From the NCBI RefSeq assembly GCF_003635115.1, contig NZ_RBXJ01000001.1, positions 186,001-250,000 of the forward strand: a DNA stretch of 64,000 bases, given 5' to 3'. A program made the position numbers and the translations under genes. The notes beneath the pieces are model-generated. The model ran no database searches. It saw only the letters and a list, made by a program, of their open reading frames with translations, and was not told the origin of the DNA. Of this stretch, positions 34,009-42,250 are shown in pieces. This DNA is from Microbacterium sp. AG1240. Lineage in GTDB: Bacteria > Actinomycetota > Actinomycetes > Actinomycetales > Microbacteriaceae. Each line of letters begins with the position of its first letter. The first letter of the stretch is position 1.

Positions 34009-34850
34009 AGAGACTGCGCATCGAGCACTCGACCGGCTTCTCGTACCAGGGCGACGTGTCGGCCTCGTACAACGAGGCGAGGATGCTGCCGGTCTCGACC
34101 GACAGTCAGTTCGTGCTGAGCTCATCGCTCGACATCGACCCCTCGACGTCGGTGAACCAGTACATCGACTACTTCGGCACCCGCGTCAGCGCGTTCGACG
34201 TGCTCTCGCCCCACGACGACCTGAGCATCACCGCTCGCTCGCTCGTCGAGGTGCGACCCCGCCCGATCCAGCATCTCGACGTGTCGTGGGAGTCGCTGGC
34301 GGCCGAGGCCGAGCGCTCCATCGCGACGGTGGAGCAGCTCACGCAGACGGCGCGCACGCGGCCCCACCCCGAGGTCGCCGAGATCGCGCGGTCCATCGCC
34401 GGTCAGCACGACCACCCCGGTGCCGCAGCGCACGCGATCGCGGAGGCCCTCGGCGATGCGGTCGAGTACATGCACGGCGTGACCAGCGTGCTCTCCACGG
34501 CTCACGAGGCGTGGGTCGCGCGCAAGGGCGTGTGTCAGGACATCGCGCACATCACCCTCGGCGCCCTCCGCGAGGTGGGGATCCCCGCCCGGTACGTCTC
34601 GGGCTACCTGCACCCGCGTCCGAACGCCGAGGTGGGCGTGGCCGTCACGGGCGAGTCGCACGCGTGGGTGGAGTGGTTCGCCGGCGACTGGCAGGGCTTC
34701 GACCCCACGAACAACATCGAGATCGGCGACCGTCACGTGCTGGTCGGCCGGGGGCGCGACTACAACGACGTGCCGCCGCTGCGCGGCGTGTACGCCGGTC
34801 CGTTCAAGTCGGCGCTCAACGTGAAGGTGACCATCACCCGCGAGATGTGA
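34005..34850 (+). CDS. Transglutaminase-like cysteine protease family protein
   Basis: A 281-residue protein. The N-terminal beta domain (LRIEHSTGFSYQGDVSASYNEARMLP) is typical of bacterial transglutaminase-like proteins. The papain-like core has the triad Cys177 (ARKGVCQDIAH), His219 (ESHAWVEW) and Asp233 (GFDPTNN). It acts as a protease, amidase or transpeptidase; in this module it may process the peptide made by the ATP-grasp ligase. The GTG start overlaps the alpha-E stop. Its 3' end overlaps the convergent hypothetical gene by 17 bases. Confidence 0.93.
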   Translation: MKRLRIEHSTGFSYQGDVSASYNEARMLPVSTDSQFVLSSSLDIDPSTSVNQYIDYFGTRVSAFDVLSPHDDLSITARSLVEVRPRPIQHLDVSWESLAAEAERSIATVEQLTQTARTRPHPEVAEIARSIAGQHDHPGAAAHAIAEALGDAVEYMHGVTSVLSTAHEAWVARKGVCQDIAHITLGALREVGIPARYVSGYLHPRPNAEVGVAVTGESHAWVEWFAGDWQGFDPTNNIEIGDRHVLVGRGRDYNDVPPLRGVYAGPFKSALNVKVTITREM

Positions 34851-35193
34851 GCGGGCGCAGGCGGTCGTCGCTGACGGGGAAGTCGACCGCGTAGGAGACC
34901 TGGGGCGCGGTCATGTCGCCCCAGTCGTCCTTCTTCACGCGGATGCCGGAGGGGGAGACCTCGGCGATCCTCACGCGCAGCCAGGAGCCGTCGTCCAACC
35001 GCACCTCGTGCGGGTCGGCGAGGTAGCCGATCCCGAGCTCGTCGAGGGTCTCCTCCGCCCGAATCCACTCGACGACTCCGGTGCGTGGGCGCCCGAGCAG
35101 GTCGATCGCGACGAAGCCGTCGCCTTCGGGCGCGATCCACCCCACGCGCTCGCCGTCGTCGGAGCGGCGGTACTCGATCCAGTCGGCGTCCAC
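34834..35193 (-). CDS. Conserved hypothetical protein, 119 residues
   Basis: A small acidic, Trp-containing protein with no family I recognise. It begins MDADWIEYRRSDDGERVGWIAPEGDGFVAIDLLG and continues as alternating short beta-strand-like segments with no signal peptide or membrane helix. It is accepted as real because the frame is clean, third positions are GC-rich and the next minus-strand gene stops four bases upstream. It ends inside the convergent transglutaminase gene. Function is unknown. Confidence 0.7.
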   Translation of the reverse strand: MDADWIEYRRSDDGERVGWIAPEGDGFVAIDLLGRPRTGVVEWIRAEETLDELGIGYLADPHEVRLDDGSWLRVRIAEVSPSGIRVKKDDWGDMTAPQVSYAVDFPVSDDRLRPLTSRG

Positions 35194-35196
35194 GGG

Positions 35197-35505
35197 TCAG
35201 GCCTGCACGGTCGCGGGAGGTGCCGGGCGGATGCTGCCGCGAAGGAACGGCAGCCAGGGAGCCCGGTACACGAGCGAGCGGTCATCCGCGGAGAGCGCGA
35301 ACTCCGCCTGCCCGAACCGCCAGACGCGGTTGAAGAGGAAGATCGCGACGGTCGCACCGTCGCTCGGCACCTGCCACGTGCCCAGGCCCCACTGGGTCGG
35401 CTGGCCGCGCCCGTCGAGCACGAGGGTCGGCCGCACGCCGGCGTAGAGCGCGAACCAGGGCTTGCGCAGGGTCAGCTCGATGCGACGGGTCGTCGGGGCG
35501 GTCAT
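35197..35505 (-). CDS. Conserved hypothetical protein, 102 residues
   Basis: A small protein of unknown function, beginning MTAPTTRRIELTLRKPWFALYAGV and rich in beta-type alternation (LVLDGRGQPTQWGLGTWQVP, VAIFLFNRVWRFGQAEF). ATG 35505 is preferred to the much longer upstream frame because GGCGGG precedes it and codon use changes there. The same short beta-rich layout is shared by the next gene, which starts only three bases after its stop, so they form a two-gene operon. Confidence 0.65.
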   Translation of the reverse strand: MTAPTTRRIELTLRKPWFALYAGVRPTLVLDGRGQPTQWGLGTWQVPSDGATVAIFLFNRVWRFGQAEFALSADDRSLVYRAPWLPFLRGSIRPAPPATVQA

Positions 35506-35767
35506 CCCGCCGACGTTACGGGCCTCGTCGCGCAAGTGCCAGTGCGAGCATCCACCCCGAAAGCACGACGTCCGCCCCAGAGCACGGCGTGCGTACGTGC
35601 TCAGCCCGTGCGCTCGGGCGCGGGCCGTGCGCCGGGGCGCGCGGCGGAGGGTCGGCGCGACCTGGGCGCAAGGGGTTCCCTGCAGCGTCTCATCGGGGTG
35701 AGAGTGGAGCATCCGATCGCTGCCCGCGGGCGGCGACATGTTCGCGACGAAGCGAGAGGTGCTCCGC

Positions 35768-37366
35768 ATGTTCATCAGCCCCTACGACGCCCTCGACATC
35801 CCCGATGTCGGCGTCTACGAGTACCTGTTCGCATCGCTCGACGACTCCGACCTCGACCGTGTGGCGCTGATCGATCCGCAGGCCGGCTCCGAGACGACCT
35901 ACGGCGAACTGCGCGGCCAGGTCGAGGCGTTCGCGGGTGCTCTCGCCCACCGGGGTGTCGAGGTCGGCACCGTCGTCGCGATGCTGTGCCCGAACGTGCC
36001 GGCGTTCGCGACGGTGTTCCACGGCGTGCTGCGCCTGGGAGCCGTCGCGACGACCGTCAACTCGCTCTACACGGCGCACGAGATCGAGGAGCAGCTGCGC
36101 GACTCCGCAGCGACCTGGGTCGTCACGATCTCGCCCCTCCTCGAGCACGCCGCCGAGGCGGCGCGGGCCGTGGGCATCCCCGACGAGCGGATCATCGTGC
36201 TCGACGGCGCCGACGGGCACCCCGATCTGCGGTCGCTCCTCGCCGAAGGGCGGACGGCTCCCGCCGTGTCGTTCGACCCGGCGACCCACGTTGCGGTTCT
36301 CCCGTACTCCTCGGGCACGACCGGAATGGCCAAGGGTGTCATGCTCTCGCACCGCAATCTCGTCGCGAACGTCGAGCAGTGCCGCATCGCGATCAACCTC
36401 GGGCGCGACGACCGCGTGCTCGCGGTTCTGCCCTTCTTCCACATCTACGGCATGACGGTTCTGCTGAATCTCGCGTTGCGCCAGCGGGCGAGCCTGGTGA
36501 CGATGCCCCGGTTCGACCTCGTCGAGTTCCTCCGCAGCATCCAGGACCACCGCTGCACGTTCCTGTTCATCGCCCCGCCCGTGGCGGTGGCGCTCGCCAA
36601 GCACCCGGTCGTCGACGACTTCGACACCTCGAGCGTGCACACCGTCTTCTCGGGCGCCGCCCCGCTCGACGGCGAGACGGCGCGGGCCACCGCGCGTCGC
36701 CTGAACGCCCACGTGCTGCAGGGGTACGGCATGAGCGAGCTGAGTCCCGTCTCGCACGCCACGCCGTTCGACCGCGACGACGTGCCCGAGAGCGCGGTCG
36801 GGGTGCTGCTGCCCAACGTCGAGGCGAAGCTCGTCGACGTCGACTCGGGCGCCGAGATCGACGAGCACGGCGCCGACGGACTCACCGCTCCCGGCGAGAT
36901 CTGGGTGAGGGGGCCGAACGTCATGCTCGGCTACCTGAACCGCCCCGACGCCACGGCCGAGACGATCGACGCCGACGGCTTCCTCCACACCGGTGACATC
37001 GGCGTGCATCACGTCGACGGCTACTTCGCGATCGTCGACCGGCTGAAGGAGCTGATCAAGTACAAGGGCTATCAGATCGCACCCGCCGAGCTCGAAGCGC
37101 TGCTGCTGTCGCATCCGGAGGTCGCGGATGCTGCGGTGATCGGAGTGTCGGACGACGACGGCCAGGAGGTGCCGAAGGCCTTCGTCGTCGCGGTCGCGGG
37201 CGCCGACCTCACGGAGGAGCAGGTGGCCGGCTTCGTCGCCGAGCGGGTCGCGCCGCACAAGAAGGTGCGTCGGGTGGAGTTCATCGACGCGATCCCGAAG
37301 TCGGCCTCGGGCAAAATCCTCCGGAAGGATCTGCGCGCCCGGGAGAAGGCGGCCGCCGCCGGTTGA
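35768..37366 (+). CDS. AMP-dependent acyl-CoA synthetase (4-coumarate-CoA ligase-like)
   Basis: A 532-residue adenylating enzyme that activates a carboxylic acid to its CoA thioester. The motifs are in order: A3 LPYSSGTTGMAKGVMLSHRN, A5 LQGYGMSELSPVSH, the adenylation motif GEIWVRGPNVMLGY, TGDIG, and the hinge with catalytic lysine IPKSASGKILRKDL near the C-terminus. The spacing matches plant 4CL and actinobacterial long/medium-chain aryl-CoA ligases. ATG 35768 follows AGAGGTG; ATG 35738 is an alternative ten codons earlier. It is monocistronic or lies with the SDR behind it. Confidence 0.92.
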   Translation: MFISPYDALDIPDVGVYEYLFASLDDSDLDRVALIDPQAGSETTYGELRGQVEAFAGALAHRGVEVGTVVAMLCPNVPAFATVFHGVLRLGAVATTVNSLYTAHEIEEQLRDSAATWVVTISPLLEHAAEAARAVGIPDERIIVLDGADGHPDLRSLLAEGRTAPAVSFDPATHVAVLPYSSGTTGMAKGVMLSHRNLVANVEQCRIAINLGRDDRVLAVLPFFHIYGMTVLLNLALRQRASLVTMPRFDLVEFLRSIQDHRCTFLFIAPPVAVALAKHPVVDDFDTSSVHTVFSGAAPLDGETARATARRLNAHVLQGYGMSELSPVSHATPFDRDDVPESAVGVLLPNVEAKLVDVDSGAEIDEHGADGLTAPGEIWVRGPNVMLGYLNRPDATAETIDADGFLHTGDIGVHHVDGYFAIVDRLKELIKYKGYQIAPAELEALLLSHPEVADAAVIGVSDDDGQEVPKAFVVAVAGADLTEEQVAGFVAERVAPHKKVRRVEFIDAIPKSASGKILRKDLRAREKAAAAG

Positions 37367-37435
37367 GGCGGCTCGTCGGCCGACGGCGGGTCTGCAGGCG
37401 TAGCCTCGACGGGTCGATCGAATCTCGGAGGAACC

Positions 37436-38113
37436 ATGGATCTGGCCCTGAACGGACACGTCGCCCTCGTCGTGGGCGGCACCGGCTACATCGGCCGTGC
37501 GGTGGTCGACCGTCTGCGCGCCGAGGGCGCGACCGCGCTGGGTGCGGGCCGAAGCTCCGGCGACGTGGTGGTGGATGCTGCGGACGACGCCTCGGTCGCC
37601 TCCGCCATCGCCGGCGTGCTCGCCGAGCACGGCCGCCTCGATGCGCTCATCGTCACGGCGGCGCCGGCGGCGCAGACCCTCGACCCGGCCCTCTCCGACG
37701 ATCCCGCGGATGTGCTGGCCGCCGTCGACGGCAAGGCGATGACGTTCCTCCGCGCGGCGAACGCCGTGCTCCCGCTCATGCGCGAGGCCGGCTACGGCCG
37801 CATCGTCGGGGTCGCCGGGCAGAACGCGCTCATCACGGGCGATGTACGCGGGTCGATCCGCAACGCGGCGCTGATCATCGCCGCTGAGAACCTCGCCGAC
37901 GGGTGCGCGGGGTCGGGGGTGACGGTGAACGTGGTGAACCCGGGCCGCGTGAACGACGAGCCCCGCGCAGACGTGCAGCCGGGTCGGGGCGGCGAGTCGT
38001 CGCCCGCGCAGATCGCCGACCTCATCGCCTTCCTCGCCTCTCCTCTCGCCGCCGCCGTCTCGGGCGAGTCGATCGCGGTCGGGCATCGAGTGCGCGGGAT
38101 CACCCACCTGTGA
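37436..38113 (+). CDS. SDR-family protein without the catalytic Tyr/Lys
   Basis: A 225-residue short-chain dehydrogenase fold protein. The Rossmann motif VVGGTGYIGRAVVDRL and the VNPGRVND strand are clear. The catalytic YxxxK is absent, since the expected region reads DVRGSIRNAALIIAAENLA, with Ser and Asn instead of Tyr and Lys. It is therefore probably not a classical dehydrogenase, and may bind nucleotide or act as a reductase of another type. GGAGG lies before ATG 37436, and a TAGCCT -10 box is about 30 bases upstream. Confidence 0.85.
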   Translation: MDLALNGHVALVVGGTGYIGRAVVDRLRAEGATALGAGRSSGDVVVDAADDASVASAIAGVLAEHGRLDALIVTAAPAAQTLDPALSDDPADVLAAVDGKAMTFLRAANAVLPLMREAGYGRIVGVAGQNALITGDVRGSIRNAALIIAAENLADGCAGSGVTVNVVNPGRVNDEPRADVQPGRGGESSPAQIADLIAFLASPLAAAVSGESIAVGHRVRGITHL

Positions 38114-38204
38114 CCGCGCGCGACCTCGGTCGCGGCATCCGACCCCGCCGGGTAGCCTCGGGCGAAGGCGCGCCCTCTCGCGTGCGCCGGAGATCGAGAC
38201 ATCC

Positions 38205-39128
38205 ATGAGCGCGCGATTCGAAGAGCTCGACTGGCAGGACACCCGGATGGGTGAGCTGACGCTCCGGCGGCGGGCAGATCCCTCGACGGGCGAGCAGATC
38301 TACGAGGTCAAGCTCAAGGACGAGTACCTCATGTCGAGCCTGTTCACCGTGGCCGAGGAGGAGCTCGCCACGCTCGGGCTGGCGGCCGCGACCGGGGACG
38401 ACCTGCGCGTGCTCGTCGGCGGCCTCGGCCTCGGATACACCGCCGCGACCGCACGGGCCGACGCGCGCGTCGGGAGCATCACCGTCATCGACGCCCTTCC
38501 CGCGGTGATCGGCTGGCACGAGCGTGAGCTGCTCCCCGTCTCCGCGCAGCTGGTGCGCGACGAGCGGGTCTCGCTGGTGAACGACGACTTCTTCGCGGTC
38601 GTGCGGCGGGCGCCGGATGTCGGTGACGAGCTGTACGACGCGATCCTGCTCGACGTCGACCACTCCCCGCGCCACACGCTCGATCCGAGCCACGCCGACC
38701 TCTACACGGCAGCAGGGCTCGCCTCCCTCGCTCGCCACCTCGCCGACGGCGGCATCTTCGCCCTCTGGTCGGATGACCCGCCCGACGCCGACTTCCTGTC
38801 GACGCTGTCGTCGGTCTTCGACGACGCGACCGCGCACGTGGTCGACTTCGCCAACCGGCTCACCGGCGGCACGTCGTCGAACACGGTCTACGTCGCCGCT
38901 CGGCGCATGCGCGCGGGCGGGCCTACGCTGGACGGACCGTCGAACGAAGGGGTCACCGTGTCACCAGGTGCCGAGCACGCCGAACCGCACCGCATTCCCG
39001 AGCCCGGCGAGCCGAGCGTTCCCGAGATCGAGGTCGACGAGACGATCGCGCCCCGCCCGGAGGAGGAGGTCGCCGACGTGGCTCGCGCAGAACCCGACGT
39101 CGACGACCACAGTCCGTCGGCAGGCTGA
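38205..39128 (+). CDS. Spermidine-synthase-like methyltransferase-fold protein
   Basis: A 307-residue protein with a spermidine synthase/SAM-type Rossmann fold. The nucleotide motif is VLVGGLGLGYTAATA, followed by ITVIDALPAVIGWHERE, and the later active-site-like YDAILLDVDHSP. A disordered Pro/Glu-rich tail of about 65 residues ends the protein. No speE partner such as speD is nearby, so the polyamine link is only by fold. A TAGCCT -10 box lies about 50 bases upstream. Substrate is unknown. Confidence 0.82.
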   Translation: MSARFEELDWQDTRMGELTLRRRADPSTGEQIYEVKLKDEYLMSSLFTVAEEELATLGLAAATGDDLRVLVGGLGLGYTAATARADARVGSITVIDALPAVIGWHERELLPVSAQLVRDERVSLVNDDFFAVVRRAPDVGDELYDAILLDVDHSPRHTLDPSHADLYTAAGLASLARHLADGGIFALWSDDPPDADFLSTLSSVFDDATAHVVDFANRLTGGTSSNTVYVAARRMRAGGPTLDGPSNEGVTVSPGAEHAEPHRIPEPGEPSVPEIEVDETIAPRPEEEVADVARAEPDVDDHSPSAG

Positions 39129-39133
39129 GACCG

Positions 39134-39295
39134 CTAGTCGGCCTGCTCGTCCTCTTCCGGTTCGAACGTGGAGGCCGTGCCGGTGTGTCCGGCGGCCACG
39201 CCCCCGAGCTCGTTCGGAATGGTGCCGTCCTTGCCCAGGCCGTCGGGCTTGACGTCGCCGTCGGGGTCGTTCTTCGAGTGGTCGTTGTCGCTCAT
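39134..39295 (-). CDS. Small acidic hypothetical protein, 53 residues
   Basis: A very short hydrophilic protein (MSDNDHSKNDPDGDVKPDGLG) rich in Asp, Gly and Glu, with no hydrophobic core, so probably disordered. It is supported by a strong AAGGAG ribosome site six bases before ATG 39295 and by its convergent position next to the methyltransferase-fold gene, with five bases between the stops. Similar short acidic proteins are frequent in Microbacteriaceae; function is unknown. Confidence 0.65.
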   Translation of the reverse strand: MSDNDHSKNDPDGDVKPDGLGKDGTIPNELGGVAAGHTGTASTFEPEEDEQAD

Positions 39296-39416
39296 GTCGA
39301 ACTCCTTCGTAGGAGTGCCCAGCGTGCGCCATTCCTCGTGGCGCGTCGACCCTTCTTCCGGATCGGGCGGTGACTCGTACAATGACGGCCGTCGCGACGT
39401 GCCGCCCGTGCGCGGG

Positions 39417-40331
39417 TCAGCGGGGGGAGCGCCCGTCGGTGAGACGGTGCTGCATCGCCACGAGACCGAGCACGACCGCGGCGCCGATCGCGGTCAGCGC
39501 GATCACGCCCCACAGGTCGTCGCCGGGAGGAAGGGCGGAACCCGACGGGTCCTGCCACGGCCACAGGGCGCGCAGCGAGCCCGCCATGAGGCCGGTCGCC
39601 ACCGCGAGCGTGATCGCGGGGTGTGTGTCGAGCAGCATCCGCAGCAGTCCGACGAAAGACCCCAGCCCGACGATCGCGCCGACGGCGAAGGCGAGGAGGT
39701 AGGGGAGGTTGCGGTCGTTCACGGCGGCGAGGGTGGTCTCGTAGAGGCCGAACACGAGAAGCAGGAACGAGCCCGACACCCCGGGGAACACCAGCGCGCA
39801 GATCGCGATCGCGGCGGCCCCTGCGACGAGCACCAGCGGGGGATCGGTGACCTGTCCGGCGGGGAGGCCGCTGAGAACGAACGACGCCGCCGCCGCGAGG
39901 GCGGTGACGAGCACGAGGCGCCACGACCAGGCGCGACCCACCATGCCGATGGGCACGAGAAGGGATGCGGCGATCAACCCGGCGAAGACCGCGCGCGTCT
40001 CCACGGGGTTCTCCGCGACGAGCGGCGCGAGGATGCGAGCGCCGGCGATGACGGCGACCACCATGCCGATCACGACCGGCACGACGACGCGCCACGTCAC
40101 GGCGCGGAAGTGCTCCCCCGAGCGGGCGGCGCCCCGACCGCGCAGCACGTCGGTCAGCGCGAGGGTGCCGCGCACGACGTGACTCGCCGACGCGATCAGC
40201 GTCGAATACACCCCGACGATGAGCGCGACCGTGCCCCCGCTCACCCCGGGGATGACCTCGACGACGCCGATCAGTGATCCGCGCAGCACGTCGACGGCGG
40301 GCCGGAGGGAGGCGGAGCGGAGAGCAGGCAT
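39417..40331 (-). CDS. DUF368 membrane protein (undecaprenyl-phosphate flippase family)
   Basis: A 304-residue polytopic membrane protein with eight or more helices. The internal duplicate signature of DUF368 is clear: EVIPGVSGGTVALIVGVY in the first half and VFPGVSGSFLLLVFGLY in the second. DUF368 members (PopT) were reported as translocases that recycle undecaprenyl phosphate across the membrane for cell-wall synthesis. ATG 40331 follows a GGGAGGC site, and the upstream extension is not membrane-like. It stands alone, so regulation is not evident. Confidence 0.88.
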   Translation of the reverse strand: MPALRSASLRPAVDVLRGSLIGVVEVIPGVSGGTVALIVGVYSTLIASASHVVRGTLALTDVLRGRGAARSGEHFRAVTWRVVVPVVIGMVVAVIAGARILAPLVAENPVETRAVFAGLIAASLLVPIGMVGRAWSWRLVLVTALAAAASFVLSGLPAGQVTDPPLVLVAGAAAIAICALVFPGVSGSFLLLVFGLYETTLAAVNDRNLPYLLAFAVGAIVGLGSFVGLLRMLLDTHPAITLAVATGLMAGSLRALWPWQDPSGSALPPGDDLWGVIALTAIGAAVVLGLVAMQHRLTDGRSPR

Positions 40332-40529
40332 AGCCTCCCACCCTACGTGGGACCGGATGCTGCGGAGTCGGGTGAGCGGCGGAGCGGTGCGAGGGCCGCG
40401 ACGCTGGCATCGGGACGGGCGGGGAGCCGGCGGCCGTAGGCCGACGGCTCCGGGCATGCGTCACGGACCCTCGCACCGCGGAGCCGCGGGCGTACGCATC
40501 GCAGCCGCGGGGCCGGGCGCCGGGCCGCG

Positions 40530-42143
40530 CTACGGACGGTCGGCGGGCTCGGCCTCGTCGCGTCGGCGGGCGGGGGTGGATGCTGCGGACCCGAGCGAGA
40601 TCGTCGCCAGCAGTCCGAGCGTGAGGAAGCCGGCGGCGGTGAACGCGGCGGCCCGCGTTCCGTCGGAGAAGGCCTCCTTCGCCGCATCCGCGACCTCGGC
40701 GCTCTGACCCGACGCCTCGAGCCCGGCGATGGCGGCACCCGCGCTGTCGACCACCGAGGAGACGACCTGGTCGCTCTGCGTCTGCGGGATCCCCTGGTCG
40801 GCGAGGGAAGCTCCGAGGATCCCCGCCGTGGTGGAGTACAGCACCGTTCCGAGCACCGCGACGCCGAGCGCCGCGCCGAGCTGCCGCGAGGTCGACTGCG
40901 TGCCCGAGGCCTGGCCGCCCTCCGACGGCGGAACGTCTGCGAGAACCACGCCGGTCAGCTGCGCGGTGGCGAGCCCGACGCCGAGGCCGTAGACGAAGAG
41001 GAACGGCACCAGCGGCACCCACGACGCATCCGGGCCGATGACGACGGCGATCCCGGCGACGCCCACGATCTCGGCGGCGAGGCCCGCCCGCACCACCCAG
41101 ACGGGGGCGACGCGACCCGAGAGCGCCCCGGCGACGCCGCTCGCCACGAACGAGCCGATCGCGAGGGCGAGCAGGATGAGGCCGGTCTGGAGCGCGTCGA
41201 ACCCGATCACGAACTGCAGCCACAGGGGGAGGGCCAGGATGATGCCGAACTCGCCGAGCGAGACGACCATCGCGGCGATGTTGCCGTTGCGGAACGAGGT
41301 GATGCCGAACAACCCGAGAACGAGAAGCGTCGAGCGGCCGCGGCGCCTGCGGTCAAGGCCCCAGGCGATGAATGCTGCGAGCCCGAGCAGCGAGACGGCG
41401 AACGCGATCGGCACCGGGGAGAGGTCCCACGGCCAGGTCGCGTCGCCGAGGGTCGGCACGGTGTCGACGAGCCACCAGCCGTAGGTGCGCCCCTCGATGA
41501 GACCGAACACCAGGGTGCTCATGGTGACCACCGACAGCACCGCGCCGACACCGTCGATGCGCTCGGTACGGTCGCTGCGGGATTCCGCCACCGTGAGCAG
41601 CACGCCGACGACGATCACGATGCCGAGGGGGATGTTGATGCCGAAGGCCCACCGCCACGAGAACGCGGTCGTCAGCCATCCGCCCAGGAGCGGCCCCACG
41701 GCGGCCATGCCGCCGATGGTCGAACCCCAGACGGCGAACGCGATGCCCCGCTCGCGGCCGCGGAAGGTCGCGTTGATCAGCGACAGCGTCGTCGGGAGGA
41801 TCATCGATCCGCCCACGCCCTGCACGAGGCGGGAGAGGATGAGCAGCCCGCCGGTGGGGGCGACCGCGGCTGCCACGGATGCGATCACGAAGACCACGAC
41901 GCCGATCAGCAGCATCCGTCGTCGCCCGAAGCGGTCGGCGAGGCTGCCGAAGACGAGGAGGAGCGAAGCGAAGACGAGGGTGTAGGCCTCTTGCACCCAC
42001 TGCACCTCGGTGGACGAGATGCCGAGGTCGTCGACGATCGAGGGGATGGCGACGTTGACGATGGTGGAGTCCACGATGATCAGCGAGACGGCGATACTGA
42101 TGAAGACGAGTCCCACCCAGCGGAGCTTCGACGAATTCCACAT
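40530..42143 (-). CDS. MFS drug efflux transporter (DHA2/EmrB family, 14 TM)
   Basis: A 537-residue proton-coupled efflux permease. It has about fourteen hydrophobic segments. The family motifs are LADRFGRRRMLL (motif A), the QWVQEAYTLVFASLLL stretch in helix 2, RLVQGVGGSMILPTTLSLI and motif C-like GPLLGGWLTTAFSWRWAFGINIP. It likely exports cationic or lipophilic drugs. ATG 42143 lies only three bases from a perfect palindrome that covers the -10 region, so transcription is probably leaderless and repressed by an unlinked TetR or MarR protein. Confidence 0.93.
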   Translation of the reverse strand: MWNSSKLRWVGLVFISIAVSLIIVDSTIVNVAIPSIVDDLGISSTEVQWVQEAYTLVFASLLLVFGSLADRFGRRRMLLIGVVVFVIASVAAAVAPTGGLLILSRLVQGVGGSMILPTTLSLINATFRGRERGIAFAVWGSTIGGMAAVGPLLGGWLTTAFSWRWAFGINIPLGIVIVVGVLLTVAESRSDRTERIDGVGAVLSVVTMSTLVFGLIEGRTYGWWLVDTVPTLGDATWPWDLSPVPIAFAVSLLGLAAFIAWGLDRRRRGRSTLLVLGLFGITSFRNGNIAAMVVSLGEFGIILALPLWLQFVIGFDALQTGLILLALAIGSFVASGVAGALSGRVAPVWVVRAGLAAEIVGVAGIAVVIGPDASWVPLVPFLFVYGLGVGLATAQLTGVVLADVPPSEGGQASGTQSTSRQLGAALGVAVLGTVLYSTTAGILGASLADQGIPQTQSDQVVSSVVDSAGAAIAGLEASGQSAEVADAAKEAFSDGTRAAAFTAAGFLTLGLLATISLGSAASTPARRRDEAEPADRP

Positions 42144-42146
42144 ATC

Positions 42147-42161
42147 GCTAGATTATCTAGC
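42147..42161. promoter_or_regulatory. Operator palindrome GCTAGATTATCTAGC over the MFS promoter
   Basis: A perfect 15-base palindrome with a one-base centre. On the minus strand it contains GATAAT, eight bases before the MFS ATG. A repressor bound here would block RNA polymerase directly. No regulator gene is adjacent. Confidence 0.65.
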
Positions 42162-42237
42162 TATATCGGCGGATGCGAGCGGTGATCGTCGCGCGGTCAT
42201 TCTGCCCGTGGCGACCTCGGCTCCCGTGTCGCGCGGA

Positions 42238-42250
42238 TAGGTTGTTCGCA
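42238..42250 (+). promoter_or_regulatory. Leaderless promoter, TAGGTT-N6-ATG
   Basis: TAGGTT (42238-42243) ends six bases before ATG 42250 of the flavoenzyme gene. No ribosome site is present, which fits a leaderless transcript. Confidence 0.5.

Noticed and set aside
35690..38242. An 850-codon minus-strand frame opposite the acyl-CoA ligase and SDR
   Set aside because: Antisense shadow; the plus strand has clear AMP-ligase motifs, and the minus frame shows none.
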